Shown piece after piece: positions 44,047 through 51,160 of a DNA stretch of 64,000 nucleotides. The notes below the pieces were generated by a model that was not told where the DNA came from, did not search any database, and worked only from the letters and a program-made list of their open reading frames with translations. How positions within the stretch are numbered: the stretch's first letter is position 1; the number at the start of each line of letters is the position of its first letter. A program made the translations under genes and the position numbers. Source of the stretch: CALOCN01 sp942491735 (lineage in GTDB: Bacteria; Eisenbacteria; RBG-16-71-46; JABDJR01); the NCBI GenBank assembly GCA_942491735.1, contig CALOCN010000014.1:2976001-3040000 (forward strand). The letters run 5' to 3'.

Positions 44047-45051
44047 ATGGCCCATCCCATTCCCGCGACCTATCGCACGCCGTTCCTGACCGGACCCGAC
44101 CGGGAACTCAAGCGTTCCCTGTCGGTCTCGTCGGGATTCGGCGTCCTGGTGCTTCTGGTTGTCTTCCTCGTTCCCATGCAGGAGATCACGGTCACCGATG
44201 TGGACGAGGTCCCCGAACGGCTGGCCAAGCTGATCCTCAGGAAACCGGAGCCGGTCGCCGCTCCGGCACCGCTCGTGGCCGAGGTGGAGGCACCGGCGTT
44301 GGTCGAGGAAACCCCTGCGGTGACCCCCGAACCGGTACCCGAAACCGCACCGCCCCCCACTCCGACTCCGGAGACCCGACGACGTGAGGCGCCGGTCATC
44401 GCGCCCGACGCAGGACAGGCCGGGCGTGAACAGGCCAAGGCAGCGGTCTCGGCCGAGCTCGCCACCACCACCGCCGCGGTCAGCGAAGCGGTGGGCGAAC
44501 TGCGCGAGGTGCTCGGTGGGACCCGATCGGAAACCCGGACCACCGCACGGCGACGCAGCGGCCGGGCTCCCAACCGGAGCGGGAACGCTTCCCTGGCCAG
44601 CGTGGCCGCCCCGGGAGCCGTGGGAGCGGGCGACGGCAGCGGAAGCTCGCTCGCCGTCCCTTCCATCCGGATCACCACCGGGGCGGGACCGGGTGGTGGC
44701 GGCGGGGCAACCGACGGGGGCAGTGCGGTCGGTGGGACCCGTTCCGCGTACCGCACCGACGCCTCCCTCATGGCCGTGGTGCGACGCTACGCTCCCGGGA
44801 TCGAGTACTGCTACGACCGCGAACTGGAGAGCACTCCCGGTCTGCGCGGCAAGCTGACCGTCGCCATCACCGTGGCCGCGTCCGGCAGCGTCACCCAGGC
44901 CGAACTCGTCGGCGACACGGTGAAGTCAGCTGGGCTGGCAACCTGCGTGCTGGGACAGATCCGCACCTGGCGCTTCCCCACCATCGAGGAGGGAGTGACC
45001 GTGTTCCGGACGCCGTTCGTCTTCACCCCCCCCCAGGCCGGTGGCGAGTGA
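44047..45051 (+). CDS. TonB-like protein with AgmX/PglI C-terminal domain
   Basis: A protein of 334 residues with one membrane helix (about 28-48), a Pro/Glu-rich spacer (70-120), a low-complexity Gly/Ser region (170-225) and a C-terminal AgmX/PglI-type domain (about 240-330). That domain carries YCYDRELE, GKLTVAITV and VLGQIRTWRFP with two cysteines. This is the layout of TonB-like transducers in Myxococcus-type gliding and envelope systems. It closes the plus-strand run that began at 26484. Its 3' end overlaps the convergent amidohydrolase gene by 126 nt, and both reading frames look real there only up to the amidohydrolase tail. Confidence 0.8.
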   Translation: MAHPIPATYRTPFLTGPDRELKRSLSVSSGFGVLVLLVVFLVPMQEITVTDVDEVPERLAKLILRKPEPVAAPAPLVAEVEAPALVEETPAVTPEPVPETAPPPTPTPETRRREAPVIAPDAGQAGREQAKAAVSAELATTTAAVSEAVGELREVLGGTRSETRTTARRRSGRAPNRSGNASLASVAAPGAVGAGDGSGSSLAVPSIRITTGAGPGGGGGATDGGSAVGGTRSAYRTDASLMAVVRRYAPGIEYCYDRELESTPGLRGKLTVAITVAASGSVTQAELVGDTVKSAGLATCVLGQIRTWRFPTIEEGVTVFRTPFVFTPPQAGGE

Positions 45052-46281
45052 ACCGCCGCGGTCCGGGTCGACGGTTCCGTACTGGCGCCACGTTCCGCGC
45101 AGGACGACCCCGTGGAGGTCGCGCAACGCGCCGAGGTCTTCCAGCGGATTCCCCCGCACCAGGATCAGGTCGGCGCGCTTGCCGACCTCGACCGTGCCGA
45201 ACTCGTGGGACTCGCCCAGGAACCGGGCCGCCTCCGTGGTGGCGATCCGCAACACCTCGAACGGGGTGAGTCCGCAGGCTTCGAACTCGTCCAGTTCGTC
45301 CAGCAGCGAGGTGCCAAAGGGGATGAGGCTGCCGGCACGCCCGGATGCATCGGACCCGGCGAGGAGTGGACAACCCGCGTCGTAGAGGGCCTTGACCAGG
45401 CGCTGCACGTTGGCGAAAACGATCTGTCGCTGCGCCTCGGGGAACCGATGGTTCGCGCTGGCCGCCACGTTCACCATCAGGGTGGGACAGTTCCAGACCC
45501 CCGAGGCCCGGGTGGCCTCGACCAACCCGGGGATACGGGCCTCATCGATCTCGAGAAATCCGGGGTAGTTGCGCTTGCCCCCCAACTCCACGTCGTACCC
45601 GGTCAGGTGTTCGATGAACCGGTACCCCGAGTTCAGGCAATGGATCAATCCCACATCGGTGGGGACGTGACCGCCGTAGGGAATGCCGTGCCGTTTCGCC
45701 GCGGCGACCACGGCGTCGAAGGGTTCGGGCTGGAGGGACTGGTAGAGCTTGAGCGACTGCCAGCCGGCGGCGACCAGACGCGAGACGATTTCCTCGGCCT
45801 CGGCCGGACCCTCGATGAACTCCTTCTCCGGCCCAAAGCCCTCGGGGCCGTCGATCTGCGGGCTGGTCGAGTAGATCGTGGGAGCCCAGCGCTCCCCGGC
45901 CCGGATCTCCTCCATGACGACCCGGGTCCTGGCAACCCCGTAGAGATCCCGCACGGTCGTGACACCGGACTGCACGAATTCCTCGAGCCAGGTCTCGTTG
46001 AAGAAGGTATGCACGTGCATGTCGGTGAGACCGGGAAGGAGATAGGTGCCATCCCCGTCCACCTCGCGAACACCACGCGGAATCCGAACCTCGGTTGCGG
46101 ATCCGACCCCAACGATGCGGTCGCCCCCGATGAGCACGGTCTGGTTGGCCAGCACCGTCTCGCCGGTCATGGGGATCACCTGCACCCCCCGGATGGCCAG
46201 GTCCGCGGGAATCGGCCCGTTGTCGGAGCAACCGGTGGACAGGAGAAGAGCGCCGACGATCGCCGGGTACAGAAAGCGCAT
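44926..46281 (-). CDS. Amidohydrolase family lipoprotein
   Basis: A protein of 451 residues. The signal peptide ends in STGC (Cys18). The metal-dependent hydrolase fold shows the HVH motif in LPGLTDMHVH near residue 88, a Lys in LKLYQSL that may be the bridging Lys, the later His residues GGHVP and IEHLTG, and the conserved Asp in LLAGSDASG near 305. Relatives are prolidase/imidazolonepropionase-like periplasmic hydrolases; the substrate is unknown. The family normally ends near WRQYGTV, but here the frame runs on about 50 residues antisense into the TonB-like gene, so the tail is odd. ATG 46281 precedes the lipobox. It follows the selenoprotein gene by 74 nt. Confidence 0.85.
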   Translation of the reverse strand: MRFLYPAIVGALLLSTGCSDNGPIPADLAIRGVQVIPMTGETVLANQTVLIGGDRIVGVGSATEVRIPRGVREVDGDGTYLLPGLTDMHVHTFFNETWLEEFVQSGVTTVRDLYGVARTRVVMEEIRAGERWAPTIYSTSPQIDGPEGFGPEKEFIEGPAEAEEIVSRLVAAGWQSLKLYQSLQPEPFDAVVAAAKRHGIPYGGHVPTDVGLIHCLNSGYRFIEHLTGYDVELGGKRNYPGFLEIDEARIPGLVEATRASGVWNCPTLMVNVAASANHRFPEAQRQIVFANVQRLVKALYDAGCPLLAGSDASGRAGSLIPFGTSLLDELDEFEACGLTPFEVLRIATTEAARFLGESHEFGTVEVGKRADLILVRGNPLEDLGALRDLHGVVLRGTWRQYGTVDPDRGGSLATGLGGGEDERRPEHGHSLLDGGEAPGADLSQHAGCQPS

Positions 46282-46355
46282 GCATCCTCCGGGACAAAGG
46301 AAAGGGCCAACCCGCATTCTAGCAGGCCGGCCCTCGGGTCCTGGAACTCCCGGAA

Positions 46356-46982
46356 TCACTCCCCTGTCTTGGGGGTCATCCCGTACTTGGGGTACGCGTA
46401 CATCTCCGGGTCGGAGGCGAACACGGTCTCGGTGGAATCGGAGAGGAAATAGAACATGCGTCCCGCGTGATCGAGGCGCGGGCAACTCGATGTGGGCTCA
46501 AACCGTTGCCGGGTGACCGGGTCGGTGAGAATCCCACAGTACTTCAGCGGATCCGCGACAAAGCGCTCCCGTTCGTCTTCGCCGGCAACATAGAAGACTT
46601 CGTGGTTCACGAAGATGCGATGATCCGCATCCACGACCGCATTGCGATGCGGACTCACCACGCACTGCGGAACCATGCCACGGGCCACGACATGAGCATC
46701 AGGGTCTTTCCCGAAGACCTTTACGCAGGGGCTTCAGCAAAAACCCACAGGCTGCCCGTTGACGTACATGGGTGGCATGCGGCGGTTGAGCTTCACCCCA
46801 CGCACCATGCAGCGATCGTTGACCGACACCTGACCATCCGCGAATCGAACGCGGGGCAGGGTGTCGACCTCCGAATCCACGAATTCGACCGCTCCGGTGT
46901 CCTCGACCACCCGGGGCAGCGTGTCCCCGGAACACCCCACCAGGGCGCCTCCGAGAACCATCACCGACCAGAAACCACGCAT
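46356..46982 (-). CDS. YHS/TRASH-like lipoprotein, probable selenoprotein (UGA at residue 83)
   Basis: Two halves that would normally be called as separate ORFs are in the same frame and joined by a single TGA at 46736-46734. Read as selenocysteine the protein has 208 residues. It has a lipobox LVGC (Cys17), then three YHS-like metal-binding modules. The first contains NGQPVGFC-U-SPCVKVFGKDP, matching the Phe-Cys-Cys-x-x-Cys pattern of such domains with U replacing the second Cys. The second and third follow (VNHEVFYVAG...ADPLKYCG and GRMFYFLSD...ASDPEMYAYP). The ATG at 46982 has a GGAGGA site. A hairpin suited to a bacterial SECIS follows the UGA. It may bind copper or another soft metal. 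The alternative is a nonsense mutation. Confidence 0.75.
46703..46719 (-). promoter_or_regulatory. Candidate bacterial SECIS hairpin
   Basis: On the mRNA strand GGUCUU and AAGACC form a perfect 6-bp stem with loop CGGGA. The loop begins 21 nt after the UGA, within the 16-37 nt window used for bacterial SECIS models, and has a G at its second position as they require. Confidence 0.6.
46734..46736 (-). other. In-frame UGA, candidate selenocysteine codon
   Basis: This TGA sits between Cys82 and Ser84 of the YHS-like lipoprotein. Upstream and downstream codons continue the same conserved module, so termination here would cut a domain in the middle of its metal-binding motif. Confidence 0.72.
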
Positions 46983-47272
46983 CGTCATCTCCTCCAGTTT
47001 TAGGGTCCCGATCCAGTACCGCGAGGGCGCTCCCCGACATCCGTCCGGAGTCCGAGAATCTGCGACCGGTCGAAAACAGACCGCCGGGGCGCGGGGTGTC
47101 GAGAGGTTTGACGATCCTGTGTGGGGACGCGGAACACCCGCTGAGTGCCTGTAAAGAAAGATGATACCGCGATATCGGGAGGTCACGCGAGGTGCAAGGC
47201 GTCGGATTGCTTAACGCATTGCCGCCGAACTGGGGCAAATCAACCACCTCAACTCGTTGCTATTTTTGAAGA
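46983..47272. other. Gap between the selenoprotein and PEP-CTERM genes
   Basis: No gene is supported in this divergent spacer. A CGACCGGTCG palindrome (near 47066-47075) and a CGATATCG palindrome (near 47168-47175) are the only structures that I noticed. Local composition is more AT-rich toward 47250. Confidence 0.4.
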
Positions 47273-47302
47273 TAGACGGATCACCTCAGAAGTGTGTATA
47301 CT
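47273..47302 (+). promoter_or_regulatory. Promoter of the PEP-CTERM gene
   Basis: TAGACG (47273-47278) and TATACT (47297-47302) are 18 bp apart in an AT-rich patch. Start would be near 47309, about 29 nt before the ATG at 47338. Confidence 0.5.
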
Positions 47303-47337
47303 TGTGCCCGTACCTATTACGCACTGAGGGTGTCAAC

Positions 47338-47925
47338 ATGCGAATCAAAACGTTCGTTGCGTGTCTCCTGGTTAGCTTCGTGGTTCCGGCTGCGGGGCAT
47401 GCCTACACGTCCACTGTCATGACCAACTACACCTGGGATATCGACGGGCTGACCTACGACTACGCGTCGGATGTCAATCTCGGACAATCCTGGATTGGCC
47501 AGCATGGGGCTTACGCCTCTTCCATGAACTGGGACCACGCCCTGCCCGCCCTGTTCGAGGATGCGGCGTATCAGGTCACCACCGCCAAGCTGTGGGTGGA
47601 TGCCCAGTACATGCTCACGGACGGCAACAGCGTGACCATCGACGGGATCGAATTGGGGCACCTGGCCAATACCCGCCCCGATCACACGACCTTCAACCTC
47701 ACCCCCGTCCTTTCCCAGCTCAACTGGTCGGACGGCATGGTGGTGGGGGTCAACGCCAACGAGAACGGTTTCCGGCTCGACCAGGCCAAGATCGTCTTCA
47801 ATGTCAGCTACAACCCGCTGGGAGACGACGACGGGCCCGCTCCCGTGCCGGACCCCGCAACCCTGCTCCTCTTCGGAACCGGGTTGGCCGGGCTCGGTGC
47901 CGCGCGACGGCGTCGCAAGAGCTGA
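47338..47925 (+). CDS. PEP-CTERM sorting-domain protein
   Basis: A protein of 195 residues with a signal peptide (1-23). The middle is Asp/Thr/Asn/Tyr-rich and beta-type. The tail reads VPDPATLLLFGTGLAGLGAARRRRKS: a Pro-Glu-Pro-like motif (here Pro-Asp-Pro), a membrane helix and an Arg cluster. Such tails are cut by exosortase/archaeosortase-type enzymes and mark proteins linked to exopolysaccharide or extracellular matrix. No exosortase is in the window. A strong terminator follows. Confidence 0.88.
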   Translation: MRIKTFVACLLVSFVVPAAGHAYTSTVMTNYTWDIDGLTYDYASDVNLGQSWIGQHGAYASSMNWDHALPALFEDAAYQVTTAKLWVDAQYMLTDGNSVTIDGIELGHLANTRPDHTTFNLTPVLSQLNWSDGMVVGVNANENGFRLDQAKIVFNVSYNPLGDDDGPAPVPDPATLLLFGTGLAGLGAARRRRKS

Positions 47926-47970
47926 CCCCAGCGTCTGTCCGGACACCAGGACGACCGCTGACCGCTTCGC

Positions 47971-48009
47971 ATGACGGGTCCCCATCGTGGGGCCCGTCAT
48001 TCTTTTTGC
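47971..48009 (+). terminator. Rho-independent terminator of the PEP-CTERM gene
   Basis: ATGACGGG/CCCGTCAT arms continue past a 1-nt bulge into CCCC/GGGG, with loop ATCGT, followed by TCTTTTT. This is the best terminator in the window. Confidence 0.9.
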
Positions 48010-48036
48010 CGGGGGGATCCCCACGCCCCTCCCGGA

Positions 48037-51006
48037 TCAGGGAACCTGGGGTTCCTCGAACACCGCCACCGTCCAGGCAGGGACGGTGAAGGTACCGGTC
48101 GTCCCGTCGAACGCGGCCTCCTGAACCACCGGATCGGACCCTGTCGCCTGACCGGCATGGAGCCGGAATCCGAACCGCCCCCATCGCGGGTCGCCATAGA
48201 CCCGTGTTTCCGCGGACGCGTTGACGAGGACGGCGACCCGGAGCCTTTCGGGATCCAGGTCCGACAGGGCGGGGCCGTCATCGTTGAGGGTAAACACGAT
48301 CAACCCCGCATCCGCCGCCTCCCCCCGGTTGTGGAAGCGGAGACGATCCTGCACGTCCTTGGCGCCACGCAGCCGGAACAACGGCGAGCCGCGGCGAACC
48401 CGCAGCAGGTCCTGCACGATGCCCAGGGCCGTCCGCCGCGCCGCGGCGTTCGGGGCCAGATCCTCGCGGGCCAACAACGGACCGATCAGCCCCCAGCGGT
48501 CCTCGTTCTTCCAGGCCGGCGGGAGCCCACTGCCAAAGGTGCTGCGCCCGAGGGAGAAGTCGAGGCGGTTGAACCAATCCCCCGAGTCGTAGCTGTCGGC
48601 GTCCAGGGACTTGGACCGCAGGATCTCGCTGCCGGCGTGGAGGAAAGGGGTTCCCTGGGCCAGGATCACCACCCCGACGGCCAATGCCTGCATGCGCACC
48701 CGGGTGTCCATGGACACCTCGGGTACCGCGTAGACCAGTTTGTCGTAGAGCGTTTCGTTGTCGTGCGCCGAGGCGTAGTTGATGGATTCCTGGGGGTCCC
48801 GCGTGTACCCGCCGAACGCTCTACCCTGGTCCCCGTCGTTGAAGGTGTATCCAAGCAGGTTTCCGGCGATCCCGGTCCGCACCCGGTCGAGGAGCCCCTC
48901 GAGCTGGGCCCGGCTGCCTCCCCCGTACCCGCCCGGAACCGTGAACAACCCGCTGGCCACCCCTCGCTCGCGCCGGTCGGTGAACGGACTCCCCCCCCGG
49001 AGCGCGTCGCGGATCCGATCGTTGAAGGTCCCGATGCCGGTTCCGGCCAGGGCAGCCTGGGTTGCGTTGATCCCACGCTGGCCCCCCTGCACCTCGCCGA
49101 AGTCCCAGCCCTCTCCATAGAGAAGGATCGAGGCCCCATCCACACCGTCCTCTTCCAGGGTCAAGGCGTGGAGACGATCCCGGATCCGTTCCATGTTCCG
49201 CTTCATGTGGTGTCCCATGAGGTCGAAGCGGAATCCGTCCACCTTGTAGTCCACCGCCCAGTGGACGAGATCGTCGATCATGAACCGTTCCATCATCGCG
49301 TGTTCGCTCGCGGTGTTCTGGCAACAGGTGGAGGTCTCGACGAACCCATCCTCGTCGAGTCGGTGGTAGTACCCCGGAACGATCCGGTCGAACACCGACC
49401 GGGGATCCTGCCCGCTGGCGTGGGTATGGTTGTAGACCACGTCCATCACCGTGCGCAGGCCCAGATCCGACAGCGCCTGGACCAGGGTCCGGAACTCGTA
49501 GATCCGACGGGAACCATCCGGCTCGGTCGAGTAGCTCCCCTCCGGTACACCGAAGTGGTAGGGGTCATAGCCCCAGTTGTAGGCGTCGTCGGCCCGTACC
49601 CGACCCACCGCCGCCTGCTGATCCGGGGAATCGGGGGCAAGATCGACCAGTCGTCCCGGGGTCTTCTGCAAGGCCCGGTCTTCCTCCACGGTGGCGATGT
49701 CGAAGGCGGGCAGAAGATGGACATGGGTCAGTCCGGCCTCGGCCAGTCCCTTGAGGTGACGGGTTCCGTGCCCATCCACGGCGAAGGCCAGATAGGTCCC
49801 GCGATAGACCTCCGGAACCAAAGCATCCATGGCGCTGAAGTCCCGGATGTGGAGTTCGTAGACCACGGCATCCTCGGGAGCGGCCAGGGGCGGCTTGTCC
49901 CGCGTGTCCCACCCCTCCGGCTTGAGCGATACGTCCTGCAGGTCCACGATCTGACTGCGCCGGCTGTTGATGGAGAGGCTGCGCGAGTAGGGGTCGGTGA
50001 CGCGGTGGGTCTCCACGCGGCCGGTGGTCGGCACGTAGACCTCGACCTCGTAGAGATAGAACCGGTCGCGATGGGCCGATGCGCCGATCGCGGACCAGAC
50101 CCCGGCATCGTGGGTCATGGGGATTCGCTCGGACGGCTCCGCCGCGGTCGAGGTGCCGTAGACGAGGAGGGTGACCCCCGTGGCCGTCGGCGCCCAGAGG
50201 TGGAACCGGGGCCGACCCTCTTCCCAGGCAAGTCCCAGCGGTCCGTCATAGGCGTACAGGTCATCGAGCACGCCGGGGATCTGGAGTCCGGTCGCGTCGA
50301 GCAGTCGCGTTCCTTCGGAGACCGAAACCGCCACCTCGCCGCGCAACCACTGCGGCACCTTCTCCACCTCATCCGCTCCGAGCCGGAGCACGGTGTATCC
50401 GGCAAGATGCGGAAAACGCGCCTTCTCCGCGTCACTCAGCCCGAGCGGATCCAGGTCGAGGCGCACCGAGTCCCCGCCGCGCACCCCGGTGGAGTCGGCC
50501 CACAACCCACCCCGGGGCGATGCGTGGAGCCGGTAGAGCAGCGTCCCGCCGCGCCGGACTTTCCAGACCACCGTGTCGCGGTCGATCCAATGCGCACGCC
50601 GCCGGCCGAGGTCCCACATCGCGGCCGCGCCCCCTCCCACGCGCCGGATCGCGTTGCGGCCGCCGAAACCGTCGTCCACGTAGCCCTCGGCCCCCGCATC
50701 CACCGGTCCACCGTCGCGACCCGACTCCATGGAGGCGGGCCATTGGCCGTCGATGAAGTACTTGTAGGTGATCTCCCCCGCCGGCAGGTCCAGCGACACG
50801 CTCCAGCTGCCATCCGCCCGGGCCGCCATGGCCGTCTCCCCCCAACCATTGAAACTTCCGCGAACCGAAATCGTCCCAGGGGTCTCGCCGGCGGCCGGGT
50901 GATACACGAAGACCACCTCCTCCGCCCGGGCAATTCCGGTACCGCACAGAAAAACCGGGATGACCCAACCGAATCGCCGTAATGGGAAAAGCCGTTGGAA
51001 TGACAT
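48037..51006 (-). CDS. Secreted pullulanase-type GH13 enzyme
   Basis: A protein of 989 residues. After a signal peptide (1-28) come a CBM48/E-set-like domain (about 30-100, GSFNGWGE), a pullulanase N2-like region, another E-set (about 255-345), the GH13 barrel and a C-terminal beta domain. Diagnostic motifs are YNWGYDP near 474, DVVYNHTHA near 522, the nucleophile Asp in VDGFRFDLMGHH near 590, the acid Glu in YGEGWDF near 631 and SAHDNETLYD near 747. It hydrolyses alpha-1,6 branch points of pullulan or amylopectin outside the inner membrane. It complements the GH57 and GH13 enzymes in the window. It lacks a FlgD-like tail. Confidence 0.93.
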   Translation of the reverse strand: MSFQRLFPLRRFGWVIPVFLCGTGIARAEEVVFVYHPAAGETPGTISVRGSFNGWGETAMAARADGSWSVSLDLPAGEITYKYFIDGQWPASMESGRDGGPVDAGAEGYVDDGFGGRNAIRRVGGGAAAMWDLGRRRAHWIDRDTVVWKVRRGGTLLYRLHASPRGGLWADSTGVRGGDSVRLDLDPLGLSDAEKARFPHLAGYTVLRLGADEVEKVPQWLRGEVAVSVSEGTRLLDATGLQIPGVLDDLYAYDGPLGLAWEEGRPRFHLWAPTATGVTLLVYGTSTAAEPSERIPMTHDAGVWSAIGASAHRDRFYLYEVEVYVPTTGRVETHRVTDPYSRSLSINSRRSQIVDLQDVSLKPEGWDTRDKPPLAAPEDAVVYELHIRDFSAMDALVPEVYRGTYLAFAVDGHGTRHLKGLAEAGLTHVHLLPAFDIATVEEDRALQKTPGRLVDLAPDSPDQQAAVGRVRADDAYNWGYDPYHFGVPEGSYSTEPDGSRRIYEFRTLVQALSDLGLRTVMDVVYNHTHASGQDPRSVFDRIVPGYYHRLDEDGFVETSTCCQNTASEHAMMERFMIDDLVHWAVDYKVDGFRFDLMGHHMKRNMERIRDRLHALTLEEDGVDGASILLYGEGWDFGEVQGGQRGINATQAALAGTGIGTFNDRIRDALRGGSPFTDRRERGVASGLFTVPGGYGGGSRAQLEGLLDRVRTGIAGNLLGYTFNDGDQGRAFGGYTRDPQESINYASAHDNETLYDKLVYAVPEVSMDTRVRMQALAVGVVILAQGTPFLHAGSEILRSKSLDADSYDSGDWFNRLDFSLGRSTFGSGLPPAWKNEDRWGLIGPLLAREDLAPNAAARRTALGIVQDLLRVRRGSPLFRLRGAKDVQDRLRFHNRGEAADAGLIVFTLNDDGPALSDLDPERLRVAVLVNASAETRVYGDPRWGRFGFRLHAGQATGSDPVVQEAAFDGTTGTFTVPAWTVAVFEEPQVP

Positions 51007-51099
51007 ACGAGCACCTTCCGGGAGAAGTTCTTGGCACGGTCAACAAGCGTAAGTATGTCCCAATCGCGGGATTCCGTCAGTGCATCTCCCCAGACCGAC

Positions 51100-51108
51100 T
51101 GGTATAAT
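51100..51108 (+). promoter_or_regulatory. Consensus extended -10 promoter of the malate-synthase-like gene
   Basis: TGGTATAAT is a perfect extended -10 element. Start would be near 51115, giving a leader of about 45 nt to ATG 51161. The gene is divergent from the pullulanase. Confidence 0.6.
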
Positions 51109-51160
51109 CGTGGAGGCGGACTCAACTCTCGACTGGCTGATCATCCCAGGGAATTGCACC

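Noticed and set aside
46356..46688. Treating the downstream YHS half as a separate gene starting at the ATG at 46688
   Set aside because: No ribosome site precedes that ATG, it would start inside a conserved module, and the upstream half is in the same frame.
46467..47003. Plus-strand 178-codon frame across the selenoprotein gene
   Set aside because: Antisense shadow without ribosome site or domain. The minus strand has lipobox, YHS motifs and a good ribosome site.
51031..51038. Perfect TTGGCACG (-24 half of a sigma-54 promoter)
   Set aside because: No TTGC at the right distance; the pullulanase and malate-synthase-like genes have other candidate elements.
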